Below are positions 1 through 6,668 of a stretch of 11,865 bases of DNA, in pieces (the stretch's first letter is position 1; each line of letters begins with the position of its first letter). Source of the stretch: Candidatus Woesearchaeota archaeon. Its GTDB lineage: Archaea; Nanobdellota; Nanobdellia; Woesearchaeales; DSVV01. A model generated the notes under the pieces. That model saw only the letters and a program-made list of their open reading frames with translations. It made no database searches and was not told the origin of the DNA. The position numbers and the translations under genes are program-made. The stretch covers positions 1 to 11,865 of the forward strand of contig JACQSP010000154.1 of assembly GCA_016205905.1 (NCBI GenBank), read 5' to 3'.

Positions 1-48
1 ATACAAGAAGAAATAAAAAATTTAAGAAGAATCGTGAGAAATCTTTAA
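1..48 (+). CDS. C-terminal end of a plus-strand gene (partial)
   Basis: An open frame enters from the left edge and stops at TAA 46-48. The 15 visible residues (IQEEIKNLRRIVRNL) are charged and leucine-spaced, as in an amphipathic helix or coiled-coil tail. The gene would converge on the DUF1858-like gene, with only 4 bases between their stop codons. The piece is too short to assign a function, and a chance open frame cannot be excluded. Confidence 0.4.
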   Translation: MQEEIKNLRRIVRNL

Positions 49-52
49 TCTC

Positions 53-367
53 TTACTTTTTTCCTCTACTCTTTTTTTGGTTTGTGCTTCCTAAACCGCC
101 AATCTTCTCGTTAATCTCCCCAACCATTTTATCAACGTCTTTTTCGCTCATGCCGTGCATCAAGCTGCCCTGCTCAATTGTTTCAAAAGCAGCGCCGTGG
201 CAGCCAATACAGTGCAAGCCGCAGTTTTGCATAACTTCCCATGATTCAGGATATTTAGTTAGAACATCAGCAAATGTCATATTCTTGTTAACCTTCACCA
301 TGTTAGTATTCTCGTTCATCTTTACTGGTTTAGTATCTTCTTTTTGTTTACCTGATTTACCGGCCAT
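53..367 (-). CDS. DUF1858-like CxxCH redox-type small protein
   Basis: This 104-residue protein has a Lys-rich, low-complexity N-terminus (1-28), a compact domain (about 29-90) and a basic tail. The core reads MTFADVLTKYPESWEVM, then NCGLHCIGCHGAAFETIEQG, with cysteines at 49, 53 and 56. The layout of a short helix, CxxCH and then ETLEEG-like residues is the hallmark of DUF1858/ScdA-N-like domains, which are found alone or fused to redox and iron-sulfur enzymes. The domain is thought to bind metal or carry a redox-active cysteine pair, and its exact role is unsettled. The chosen ATG is preceded by GGAG about 10 bases upstream. Internal Met17, Met23 and Met30 are possible alternative starts because the N-terminal tail is not conserved-looking. 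It lies 87 bp downstream of a ferredoxin gene on the same strand, so the two are probably co-transcribed. Confidence 0.8.
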   Translation of the reverse strand: MAGKSGKQKEDTKPVKMNENTNMVKVNKNMTFADVLTKYPESWEVMQNCGLHCIGCHGAAFETIEQGSLMHGMSEKDVDKMVGEINEKIGGLGSTNQKKSRGKK

Positions 368-454
368 AATTTCACTCTCCGTTTATCCGCTTAAACATCA
401 TCGTCATTTAATCTTAATTGATTAAGCATCAGCACAACAATTTGAACCACAGAT

Positions 455-649
455 TTACTGTAATTTTATCGCGTTAACAGGGCATCCATCTGCTGCTTCT
501 TTTACTTTTTTCTCGTCTGCCTTTGCAACCTTTTCTTTGCCTTTTTTTACATCTGCCTTTGTGTCGTCCCCCATCTCAAAATATTCAGGGCAGATTGCAG
601 CGCAGGCACCGCACCCAATGCAGGCGTTTTTATCAACTGAAACTTTCAT
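455..649 (-). CDS. Small [4Fe-4S] ferredoxin
   Basis: This 64-residue soluble electron carrier starts MKVSVDKNACIGCGACAAIC. The cluster ligands are CxxCxxC (residues 10, 13, 16) plus the distant Cys56 followed by Pro, so it is a single-cluster ferredoxin of the Pyrococcus/Desulfovibrio type. Cys20, in the CP turn, occupies the position that forms a disulfide in the Pyrococcus protein, but no partner cysteine is present, so it should be free. The middle segment (about 27-53) is strongly Lys/Glu/Asp-rich. A GTG at 658 would add three residues, but it lies inside the Shine-Dalgarno sequence AAGGTGGT (654-661), 5 bases before the ATG at 649, so the ATG is preferred. It probably forms an operon with the downstream DUF1858-like gene. 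The mobile element at 689-907 ends 40 bp upstream and may affect its promoter. Confidence 0.9.
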   Translation of the reverse strand: MKVSVDKNACIGCGACAAICPEYFEMGDDTKADVKKGKEKVAKADEKKVKEAADGCPVNAIKLQ

Positions 650-653
650 CAAT

Positions 654-661
654 ACCACCTT
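654..661 (-). promoter_or_regulatory. Shine-Dalgarno of the ferredoxin gene
   Basis: AAGGTGGT on the minus strand is complementary to the anti-SD end of archaeal 16S rRNA and sits 5 bases before the ATG at 649. It decides the start against the GTG at 658, which lies within it. Confidence 0.7.
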
Positions 662-680
662 TAATATATGTTTCTCACTC

Positions 681-688
681 GATAGTTT
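681..688 (+). repeat. Left target-site duplication of the MITE-like element
   Basis: GATAGTTT lies directly against the left terminal inverted repeat and is identical to 908-915. Confidence 0.7.
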
Positions 689-907
689 GTATTTGTTTAG
701 CTGAACTCTTATTTCTTGCTCTCAATTCTTTTTCCCACCTCAATCAGTTTGTGGGCGCAGCCACCGTCTCATGAATAATTATTAGTTATTCGTTCATTAA
801 TACGTTATTCGTTTTTCGTTCTTAGTTACGAATGACGAATAACGAGAACGAATAACAGTTTTATCATAGTGAACTAATGGAGCTTCCATTTAAAACTAAA
901 CAAATAC
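689..907. mobile_element. MITE-like element, 12-bp terminal inverted repeats, 8-bp target duplication
   Basis: The 219-bp segment starts with GTATTTGTTTAG (689-700) and ends with its perfect complement CTAAACAAATAC (896-907). The flanking octamer GATAGTTT is present exactly on both sides (681-688 and 908-915), as expected of a target-site duplication. The interior has no credible coding frame. It contains a large hairpin (785-856) and a small palindrome, ATGGAGCTTCCAT (877-889). This is the structure of a miniature inverted-repeat transposable element mobilised in trans. The transposase family is not identifiable here; an 8-bp duplication occurs in several IS families. The same 12-mer recurs at 9998 and 11781. 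The element lies between the ferredoxin gene and tRNA-Tyr. Confidence 0.75.
785..856. repeat. Heptamer-built hairpin H1
   Basis: Three nested perfect stems are present: 785-795 with 846-856 (11 bp), 803-812 with 835-844 (10 bp), and 815-819 with 828-832 (5 bp). The arms are made of degenerate 7-base units (CGTTATT-like on the left, ACGAATA-like on the right). The left bulge (796-802) is exactly one 7-base unit. It lies inside the MITE-like element. Confidence 0.75.
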
Positions 908-915
908 GATAGTTT
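908..915 (+). repeat. Right target-site duplication of the MITE-like element
   Basis: GATAGTTT lies directly against the right terminal inverted repeat and is identical to 681-688. Confidence 0.7.
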
Positions 916-993
916 TAATTATATTCGCTCTTATATCTTTTTATACTGTTAATCATTCAATTTTTTCTCTTTAAATAATTTATTAAAAAAGAA

Positions 994-1122
994 TCCCCGC
1001 AGGCGGACTCGAACCGCCAACCTTTCGGTATTGGCTGGGTACTTTTCATATCAGCAAATTAACAGATTTGCGCATCAAAGCACCATCTACAGCCGAACGC
1101 TCTACCATTGAGCTATGCGGGG
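994..1122 (-). tRNA. tRNA-Tyr(GUA) with 57-nt intron
   Basis: On the minus strand the acceptor CCCCGCA pairs with TGCGGGG, with discriminator A. The D-arm is GCTC/GAGC, the anticodon stem TTCGG/CCGAA, and the T-arm GGCGG-TTCGAGT-CCGCC. The anticodon loop begins CTGTAG, giving anticodon GTA. C1-G72 with A73 is the archaeal/eukaryotic Tyr identity set. The mature tRNA is 72 nt. A 57-nt intron (about 1030-1086) interrupts the loop after position 37, the canonical archaeal site. Exon GGCTG can pair with intron CAGCC, and GGTGC with GTACC inside the intron, consistent with a relaxed bulge-helix-bulge cut by the splicing endonuclease. An AT-rich TATA-like stretch at about 1149-1158 fits a promoter. 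Confidence 0.93.
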
Positions 1123-1323
1123 GTATAATGTCTGTTTTCGATGTGTGTTTTTATATTTTGTGGTGAATCTCAGGTTTGTATACAAAGGTGAAGTCAAAGT
1201 TAGAAAACGCAGAGTTAAAAGGAAAACAGAGGTTTCCACATATAATTATATAAACAATTTTCTTTAAGACATCAAGGTAGTTATTTCTACACTATTCATT
1301 GTAACATAGTAACATTTCAAAAC

Positions 1324-1333
1324 CTTTTTAAAT
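1324..1333 (+). promoter_or_regulatory. TATA box of the 1358 gene (leaderless)
   Basis: CTTTTTAAAT is centred about 29 bp before the ATG at 1358, so transcription should start within a few bases of the start codon. There is no Shine-Dalgarno sequence. Confidence 0.6.
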
Positions 1334-1357
1334 CTGTCCTCTTTTCTAACTCGTAAA

Positions 1358-2077
1358 ATGACTGATATTGAAGAAAGAAAAAGAATTATTTTTGAGCAAG
1401 TTGGGGGACAAGGATTAAATATTCTTGGAGAAATGGGTATAGATATTGATTCTGCAGTTGATAGAATATTGCGAAAGCAAGCAAATCAACAAGAAATATT
1501 AAAAGCACAGGCAAAATCTGGAGCAATTAATAATATAATGACCTCTGAATTAGTATATCGCTCTTGTTTACCTGAAGATGTTTATGGTCAAGAGTTTACA
1601 AGAAGATTAAGAGGTATTGGTTTAACCGATGAACAGGCTTCAAGTTTATATCAGATAGAACAATTAATTTTATCAGTTGATGGAAAATTAAGTGAAGATA
1701 GAACCCAACCATGGGTAAGAAGGTATTTTATAACCCCTCTTTCTTCACCTGAAACATTGCCTGAAAAAGAACTTTTAACTTTATCTGAATTAATTTTGAT
1801 AACAGATGACGCTAATTCAGCTTTTTGGAGAGATCATCATGCATTGCCTGAAAAAGCTTGGGCTGCACTTTGTATAGCTGCTTGTTGTGCTCAATATACT
1901 GAAGCGCAATATGCTATTGCATTTAATGAAAGAACTGAAAAATGTGGATGGTCAAAAGCACAAAGTGGAGCATACACGAAAAATGAATGTTTATTGACTG
2001 AAAGATTAAAGTGGGGACATCATGAAGAACCTGCTTGGACTCGTAAAACTTGTGATTTAAAACAATATCAAAGATAA
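1358..2077 (+). CDS. Orphan hypothetical protein (239 aa)
   Basis: I do not recognise this protein. It appears soluble and mostly helical, with no signal peptide or membrane segment. The N-terminal third (1-60) is charged and amphipathic (EERKRIIFEQVG, then ILRKQANQQEILKAQAKSG). The middle (about 85-155) has helices rich in Leu and Asp. The C-terminal part is unusually rich in Cys and His (Cys172, 176, 177, 196, 211, 232; HH at 160-161 and 221-222), so metal binding is conceivable, but no classic CxxC pair is present. It has its own promoter with the TATA box spaced for a leaderless mRNA. The next gene also has its own promoter, so the two are not an operon. Confidence 0.75.
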   Translation: MTDIEERKRIIFEQVGGQGLNILGEMGIDIDSAVDRILRKQANQQEILKAQAKSGAINNIMTSELVYRSCLPEDVYGQEFTRRLRGIGLTDEQASSLYQIEQLILSVDGKLSEDRTQPWVRRYFITPLSSPETLPEKELLTLSELILITDDANSAFWRDHHALPEKAWAALCIAACCAQYTEAQYAIAFNERTEKCGWSKAQSGAYTKNECLLTERLKWGHHEEPAWTRKTCDLKQYQR

Positions 2078-2422
2078 AATTATAAAAGTTCTTGTCTTTC
2101 TATTTTATTTTCAAAATCAATTTTTAAAAATTAATGTCCTTTATCATATATTAAAGTCCACCGCAATAATGTTCGATTATTTTGCACTTTTAGTATACAT
2201 AAACAGTAATCTACTACCTAGATAGTTTTAGAACTTCAACTGGAATTTCTGTGTTAATCAGAAATCAATGGTTTTTGGGGAATTCATTTATTTCAAATCA
2301 AAGAGTTGTAATCCTTCAAGTAGAGTTTGAAGTAAAGAGGGGAACGTTACATAACTCAAACACTTCTGTTGGGTAGTAACAATAAAAAGCTTTAAATACT
2401 AGTCCCAATTTTAACTATTACA
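2078..2422. other. Non-coding interval with small hairpins and a promoter
   Basis: I see no gene here. Visible structures are two short inverted repeats: ATTTCTG...CAGAAAT (about 2245-2268) and CTTCAA...TTGAAG (about 2317-2335). A spaced GTTAC...GTAAC pair (about 2346-2380) lies just ahead of the methyltransferase TATA box. The last could be an operator. Nothing identifies an RNA gene. Confidence 0.4.
2384..2398 (+). promoter_or_regulatory. BRE/TATA of the methyltransferase gene (leaderless)
   Basis: AAAAAGC followed by TTTAAATA is a near-consensus archaeal BRE plus TATA box, centred about 28 bp before the ATG at 2423. This implies a leaderless transcript. Confidence 0.7.
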
Positions 2423-3142
2423 ATGACTATCGAAACTATTACAGGTGATTTACCGACAGTTGCTCAAATGGAACCGCTTAAAGTAGCTTCTTCTAGAGAA
2501 TACACTTATCTCTATGTACAAGCTAGTGTAAGAGGCGAGGAAAAAGATAAAATCTTCTATCTTTTTCCGAACTTAGAAGAGATGCTTCAAGGTAAAGATG
2601 TCCTCGAAATTGGCTGTGCTGGAGGTAGCTTAGTACGAGAATTTCAAGCAAGAGGAATAAAAGCAGAAGGGATTGACATGTATCATACACCTGCTAATGC
2701 CGGCGTTAGTAAAGGAGATTTCATGGATTTACCTCACGACAAAAAATATTCCGCTATTATAGCTTTAGGGGTTTTTGAAGAAGAAGCAATTTATGCTGAT
2801 GTCGCACTGAATCGAAGTTCAGAAGCAATCGAGCGCCTTCATCAAAATGGTGGAAAAGAAATGCTTCAGAAATTAGGAGTTCTTCTCACTGATGATGGTT
2901 TTTGTATTCTGAAGACATATATGTATCCGTTGATATTCACACCTCAAATGGCAAAAATTGAAGGGTTTAGTCTCAGAAAATATAAACGGCAACTGAACAC
3001 CACTAGATATCCAGTAGGAAGGATTAGCGATATGAATGTCCACTTCTCTCCAGAAAACTGGTATCTCTTATCGAAAAGAAGAGCAAAACACAGAACATTT
3101 AGATCACTTATGAATTTCTTGCATGAAAAAATGAGAATGTAA
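2423..3142 (+). CDS. SAM-dependent methyltransferase (class I fold)
   Basis: This 239-residue protein is predicted to transfer a methyl group from S-adenosylmethionine to an unknown substrate. SAM-binding motif I is VLEIGCAGGSL (60-70), the Gly-rich loop after beta-strand 1. The acid that would bind the ribose is Asp85 in EGIDM. GDFMDLP (98-104) fits the adenine-side motif, and YSAIIALGVFEEE (109-121) and LLTDDGFCILKT (154-165) fit strands beta-4 and beta-5. The N-terminal 50 residues and the C-terminal part (about 170-239, basic) are probably substrate-specific. The basic tail could suit a nucleic acid or anionic substrate, but this is inference. Promoter spacing implies a leaderless mRNA, and the gene stands alone. 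Confidence 0.85.
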   Translation: MTIETITGDLPTVAQMEPLKVASSREYTYLYVQASVRGEEKDKIFYLFPNLEEMLQGKDVLEIGCAGGSLVREFQARGIKAEGIDMYHTPANAGVSKGDFMDLPHDKKYSAIIALGVFEEEAIYADVALNRSSEAIERLHQNGGKEMLQKLGVLLTDDGFCILKTYMYPLIFTPQMAKIEGFSLRKYKRQLNTTRYPVGRISDMNVHFSPENWYLLSKRRAKHRTFRSLMNFLHEKMRM

Positions 3143-3217
3143 TGATTTTTTTGAAATTTGTGGGATTCTGCCTAAATTTTTATAATAATCAACTAATAAA
3201 AATATGCATTTACTATT

Positions 3218-4705
3218 CTACTTCGCCGTAATCTTATTCGACAGAGTCCTCTTCACACTTTCTCCTTTGCCTTTGAATTTAACAACTGCCTGAGGCAATG
3301 AAAACCCGCCGATAATCTTTAATTTTGACTGAAGTGTATAAGATATTATTCTTTCCTCGAATGGCTCTAATGTAGATATGTCCCATCTGATAATAGTGCC
3401 TTTGTGCTCGTGCTTTATTACTTTAGATGGATGCAGTGTGCCGACTGAAAACTCTGTGTCAAGCATGCCCATTTGAGGTATTCTGTCAACAAGTTTCACA
3501 TCTTCAACTGATTTATTGGTTCTGTTTTTTAGGTGCAGTAGAACTTTGACATCAGATATACCCTGATTATCAACATTCATTATCTTTGTTTCTTTTTTAA
3601 TCACAATAGGGCTTCTGAATATATAATATAAAACAGTTCCAATAATTATAAGCAAAATTATGTAAATCAATGGCCTGTAATTTTTGGTTACTAAAACAGT
3701 CTTTGATTCCTGAGGTGCTAATTCAATGTTCCATGAAAAAGCTCTTCCATTCTCGTCTTTAACCAGCGCTGCTTTCGGCGATGTTTTCATAAAAGGAAGC
3801 ATAAACAGGGAACTTGGAACCTTAACTTCTTTTGTCTCTTTTACATTTCCATTATTTGTATAAGTATAGCTTAATACCCATTTAAAGAAAGAGCTGGTTT
3901 CATCCTTTTTCTCAGGTATATCTGTGTATTCAATAATTTCAATTTGTTTAGTTGCTGGTGTAAATTCAACATCCCCAACTTTTACCTTGACTATGATTGT
4001 ATCTTCTTTTGGCGGCTGTGTGGGATTATAATTGACAGTAAACAATTCGGTTTTTTTCTCAAGTGAAGCAAGAGGCACTATTCTGTCTATATTGTATAAA
4101 TCGCTTCTTATTGTTATTAAAACATCAGGAAGAGCAAGAGGATTTTTATTATCCAGCAAAACCTTTAATGTAACTGGCTGCCTAGGATCAATCTTTTCAG
4201 GAATATCAAAATTAAATGCAACAGTTGGCTGGTATTTAGTAGCAGGCGGCGTTGGATTTCTGTAGAATATCATAAATGATGCTTCTTTGGAAGCGCCTGT
4301 TTTTTTCGAGTTGAATGTGACTTTGAAGTTTTGAAGGCCAAAACCTAATGCATCGCTGCTTGGCGTTATGGATAAAGGAAATGTTATTGTTTTGCCAGCT
4401 CCAACATTAACTCCTGAAAGATAAGACGCAGGATCAGTAGTAAAGCTCCATTTAGGTATTGCCCCAAAATTAAATTTAAATTCATCTTCCTGTGTTAAGG
4501 GGTTATTGATAGTTATCAAAAACTTCGCTGTTTGGGTTGGGTAAATATCATTAACAACAGTGTCAATTTGGACATTAAATGTGTCTGTGGTATCTGTTAA
4601 TGTGCCTGAATCACCTGTTTCTCCATATACAGCGCTGACATTAACCGTAAGAGCAACAAACAGCCCTATAATTAACAGAAAAAGAAGAAACAATTTGTTT
4701 TTCAT
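3218..4705 (-). CDS. Secreted, membrane-anchored beta-sandwich protein
   Basis: This 495-residue protein has an N-terminal signal peptide (MKNKLFLLFLLIIGLFVALTV) ending near residue 25. A long Thr/Pro/Asn-rich region (about 40-340) reads as two or three Ig-like beta-sandwich domains of CARDB/NEW3 type, with typical NxxP turns and linkers such as NPTPP and NPTQPP. One membrane segment (about 345-364) is followed by a basic stretch and a further beta-rich domain (about 375-480) resembling DUF11-type modules (VDNQGISDVKVLLHLKN). Such proteins are common in the envelopes of DPANN archaea; their partners are unknown. The ATG at 4705 is preferred because GGAGAGGTG lies 6 bases upstream; a GTG at 4714 lies inside that signal. 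The DUF11-like domain on the far side of the membrane is unusual. Confidence 0.8.
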   Translation of the reverse strand: MKNKLFLLFLLIIGLFVALTVNVSAVYGETGDSGTLTDTTDTFNVQIDTVVNDIYPTQTAKFLITINNPLTQEDEFKFNFGAIPKWSFTTDPASYLSGVNVGAGKTITFPLSITPSSDALGFGLQNFKVTFNSKKTGASKEASFMIFYRNPTPPATKYQPTVAFNFDIPEKIDPRQPVTLKVLLDNKNPLALPDVLITIRSDLYNIDRIVPLASLEKKTELFTVNYNPTQPPKEDTIIVKVKVGDVEFTPATKQIEIIEYTDIPEKKDETSSFFKWVLSYTYTNNGNVKETKEVKVPSSLFMLPFMKTSPKAALVKDENGRAFSWNIELAPQESKTVLVTKNYRPLIYIILLIIIGTVLYYIFRSPIVIKKETKIMNVDNQGISDVKVLLHLKNRTNKSVEDVKLVDRIPQMGMLDTEFSVGTLHPSKVIKHEHKGTIIRWDISTLEPFEERIISYTLQSKLKIIGGFSLPQAVVKFKGKGESVKRTLSNKITAK

Positions 4706-4883
4706 AACCGACACCTCTCCCTTTAAATCTACCTCTTAACACCCTTTTCCCTGTTACTATTTTTAATAAATTTATCCCCTAAATAGTATTTATATAATAA
4801 TTAGTTTACCCATAGTCTTTACTTATATATATAATTTTCTTTTTATATCTTTTTAATATAATTTATCGCAAATTTTCGTTAAC

Positions 4884-4893
4884 TTTTTAAATA
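4884..4893 (+). promoter_or_regulatory. TATA box upstream of L15e
   Basis: TTTTTAAATA is preceded by AAC. It predicts transcription from about 4915-4920, leaving a leader of roughly 170 nt before the L15e ATG. I see no closer TATA box. Confidence 0.5.
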
Positions 4894-4957
4894 CATCCTT
4901 TATTCAACAGTATTATAGAGATGTGGGTAGTCACTTGCCTGAATCTAAGATTAACTG

Positions 4958-5056
4958 GTTAGTCGTTGGTCGTTAGTCGTAAGTCGTTGTTTGTTAGTTG
5001 TTTAATGAACGACAAACAAACCGCTGGCAGTACACGACAAACGACCTACGACTAAC
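4958..5056. repeat. Heptamer-built hairpin H2 in the L15e leader
   Basis: The outer stem pairs 4958-4966 with 5048-5056 (9 bp) and continues with 4968-4974/5040-5046 (7 bp) and 4976-4978/5036-5038 after single mismatches. A separate inner stem pairs 4987-4994 with 5012-5019 (TTGTTTGT/ACAAACAA). The left arm is a run of 7-base units (GTTAGTC, GTTGGTC, GTTAGTC, GTAAGTC) and the right arm carries complementary units (GACAAAC, GACCTAC, GACTAAC). It separates the TATA box from the start codon, so it should be transcribed. Confidence 0.75.
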
Positions 5057-5091
5057 TACAAACAAGTATTCAAAACAACGGAAGTGGAAAT

Positions 5092-5691
5092 ATGTCAATG
5101 TACAAATATATTAGGCAAATTTGGAAAAAGCCAGAATCTTCTTTAGGAGACATTTATAAACGAAGAATTTTCTTATGGAGAAGAGAGCCAGCTACAATCA
5201 GATTGGAATATCCTACAAGGCTTGACAGGGCAAGATCTCTTGGTTATAAAGCAAAGCCGGGCTTTATTATTGTAAGGCAGCGTTTGCCAAGAGGGGGAAG
5301 AATGAGGGCAAAGCCAGCAGGTGGCAGAAGGCCTAAAACTTACACAAGAAGAAAAGACGTCAAGATAAATTATCAGGTTGTTGCTGAGCAAAGGGCAGCA
5401 AAGCATTATGTTAACTGCGAAGTCTTAAACAGCTATTGGGTTGCTCAGGACGGTGAATACTATTGGTATGAGGTTATTCTGGTTGACAAGAATCATCCTG
5501 TAATTAAAAGCGATCCTCATATTAATTGGATTTGTGAGCCGCAGAATAGGGCAAGAGTCTTTAGAGGATTAACATCTGCAGAAAAGAAGAGCAGAGGATT
5601 ACGCCATAAAGGCATTGGCGCAGAGAAATTAAGGCCAAGCAAACATGCTGTATTCTGGAGAAAGAAAGAAAACAGAAAAAGAACAGTTTAA
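5092..5691 (+). CDS. rpl15e: Large-subunit ribosomal protein L15e
   Basis: This 199-residue protein matches the archaeal/eukaryotic L15e family over its whole length. Visible family blocks are MYKYIRQIWKKP at the N-terminus, RLDRARSLGYKAKPGFIIVR (43-62), RLPRGGRMRAKPAGGRRPK (64-82), LNSYWVAQDGEYYWYEVILVDKNHP (112-136), and the basic tail RGLRHKGIGAEKLRPSKHAVFWRKKENRK. It binds 23S rRNA in the 50S subunit and is not found in bacteria, so it fixes the domain as Archaea. The start at 5092 keeps the conserved MSMYKYIR; GGAAGTGG a few bases upstream is a weak Shine-Dalgarno sequence. The leader is long and structured. A small gene follows 52 bp downstream and is probably co-transcribed. Confidence 0.97.
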   Translation: MSMYKYIRQIWKKPESSLGDIYKRRIFLWRREPATIRLEYPTRLDRARSLGYKAKPGFIIVRQRLPRGGRMRAKPAGGRRPKTYTRRKDVKINYQVVAEQRAAKHYVNCEVLNSYWVAQDGEYYWYEVILVDKNHPVIKSDPHINWICEPQNRARVFRGLTSAEKKSRGLRHKGIGAEKLRPSKHAVFWRKKENRKRTV

Positions 5692-5743
5692 AATTTTTGT
5701 TTTTTATTAATTTTTTATTTTTGTATAATTTAAATGTGACAAC

Positions 5744-6142
5744 ATGATACAGCCTAATTGGGAAAATGTAGCAAAACATTTTTTGAAATCATTAATTTCT
5801 ATGCATCCTTATATTCATCCTACACCAATTGACGTGATGGTTGAGTGGAGAAAGGGAATGTATATTGGCCACATACAAATAATTTTTCCTGATTACTCGC
5901 CAGAAATTGTTTCTTTAAGTAAATCTAGTAACCATTTGCAGGATGGTTTAGTAGACGCGATAAGAAGATTAGATCCTAACAGGCTTAACTTAATGGCAGA
6001 TGAACGTTTGGATTTAACTGGCAGAATTCATGTTTTAAGACGGCTGGAGAACATATTAACAAACCCGACACCAGAACAAGCCGGATATATAGCTGCCCAT
6101 CCTCTTTATCATCGTGAAGTTGATGCTTCTATCAGAAATTAA
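5744..6142 (+). CDS. Small hypothetical protein (132 aa) downstream of L15e
   Basis: I do not recognise this family. It is a soluble protein of mixed alpha/beta character. A short N-terminal helix (NWENVAKHFLKSLISM) is followed by strands (IDVMVEWRKGMYIGHIQIIFPD, about 29-50). Predicted helices then follow, including LQDGLVDAIRRLDPNRLNLM (65-84), a heptad-like RIHVLRRLENIL, and a His-containing tail. No signal peptide, membrane segment or metal motif is present. The ATG at 5744 is preceded by GTGA. A TATA-like run (TATAATTTAAAT) lies only about 15-25 bp upstream, so either read-through from L15e or a short-leader promoter is possible. Confidence 0.65.
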   Translation: MIQPNWENVAKHFLKSLISMHPYIHPTPIDVMVEWRKGMYIGHIQIIFPDYSPEIVSLSKSSNHLQDGLVDAIRRLDPNRLNLMADERLDLTGRIHVLRRLENILTNPTPEQAGYIAAHPLYHREVDASIRN

Positions 6143-6217
6143 ATTTCACTTTAAAAAAATTAACTCTTAGCACCAACAGGCATAATAAAACATTTAGATT
6201 ACCTTTTCCTTCTCTTT

Positions 6218-6475
6218 CTACCAGCTCAATTCATCCAAATTCTTATCAAGATTATCGAGGTCTTGATTATTAACATCCTGCTCTATTTCCTTTATATCTT
6301 TTGTTGCATCAGATGTTTGCTGTGTTTCTGGCAGTTCTTTCACAAGTTGGGCATCAGGTGTTGTTTCTGTTGTTTGGATAGTTTCTGGCTTCACTTTCGA
6401 TTTTGCACAGCCTGCTAATCCTACTAAGAAAATTATAACTAACACTACAAATGTTAAAGATAACAGTTTTTTCAT
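6218..6475 (-). CDS. Small secreted lipoprotein
   Basis: This 85-residue protein starts with a lipoprotein signal peptide: MKK, a hydrophobic run (residues 4-20), then LAGC (20-23), so Cys23 is the likely lipidated residue. The mature part is Thr/Gln/Glu-rich and probably disordered (24-58), followed by an acidic heptad-like segment (IKEIEQDVNNQDLDNLDKNLDEL) that could form a coiled coil, ending in Trp. GAGGT lies about 6 bases before the ATG, and AT-rich DNA with a TATA-like TTATATATATT lies around 6510-6530. It converges on the gene ending at 6142. No function can be read from it beyond surface anchoring. Confidence 0.75.
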   Translation of the reverse strand: MKKLLSLTFVVLVIIFLVGLAGCAKSKVKPETIQTTETTPDAQLVKELPETQQTSDATKDIKEIEQDVNNQDLDNLDKNLDELSW

Positions 6476-6608
6476 GTTCGTACCTCACATTTTGATGACA
6501 TTCAATTATTAATATATATAATTTACTTACTTTAATCTGTTTTGTACTATCTATATGATTATATTTACTGTCACAACATATATTTATAACTTTTGGATTA
6601 GAATTCTT

Positions 6609-6624
6609 AAAAAGCTATTTATAC
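6609..6624 (+). promoter_or_regulatory. BRE/TATA of tRNA-Arg
   Basis: AAAAAGC followed by TATTTATAC lies about 50 bp before the tRNA. Transcription should start near 6645, leaving a short 5' leader for RNase P. Confidence 0.55.
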
Positions 6625-6668
6625 TACTAATTATTTTCATGTGTATATCCATTATAATTATGGCATCT

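Noticed and set aside
84..425. Plus-strand frame opposite the DUF1858-like gene
   Set aside because: The opposite strand encodes a recognisable CxxCH domain with an SD sequence; this frame is its shadow.
385..440. C-box-like ATGATG on the minus strand upstream of the DUF1858-like gene
   Set aside because: No matching D box or kink-turn pairing could be found, so there is no support for a C/D guide RNA.
1358..3142. Two adjacent proteins of exactly 239 residues as a possible duplication
   Set aside because: They share no visible sequence motifs; the equal length is a coincidence.
3942..3951. ATTTGTTTAG, 10 of 12 bases of the element's terminal repeat
   Set aside because: It lies inside the coding sequence of the membrane protein in good codon context, lacks the GT end, and has no paired end or flanking duplication.
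4958..5056. CRISPR-like short repeats
   Set aside because: Units are 7 bases, degenerate, without spacers, and arranged as complementary arms. There are no direct repeats of 23-40 bp and no cas genes.
5056..5074. Terminal-repeat-like ACTACAAACAAGTATTC after hairpin H2
   Set aside because: It matches the 12-mer only with gaps, and no complementary left end is present, so I did not call an element at H2.
5561..5779. Minus-strand open frame across the end of L15e
   Set aside because: It is antisense to the conserved C-terminus of L15e and the next gene's start, with no start signal.
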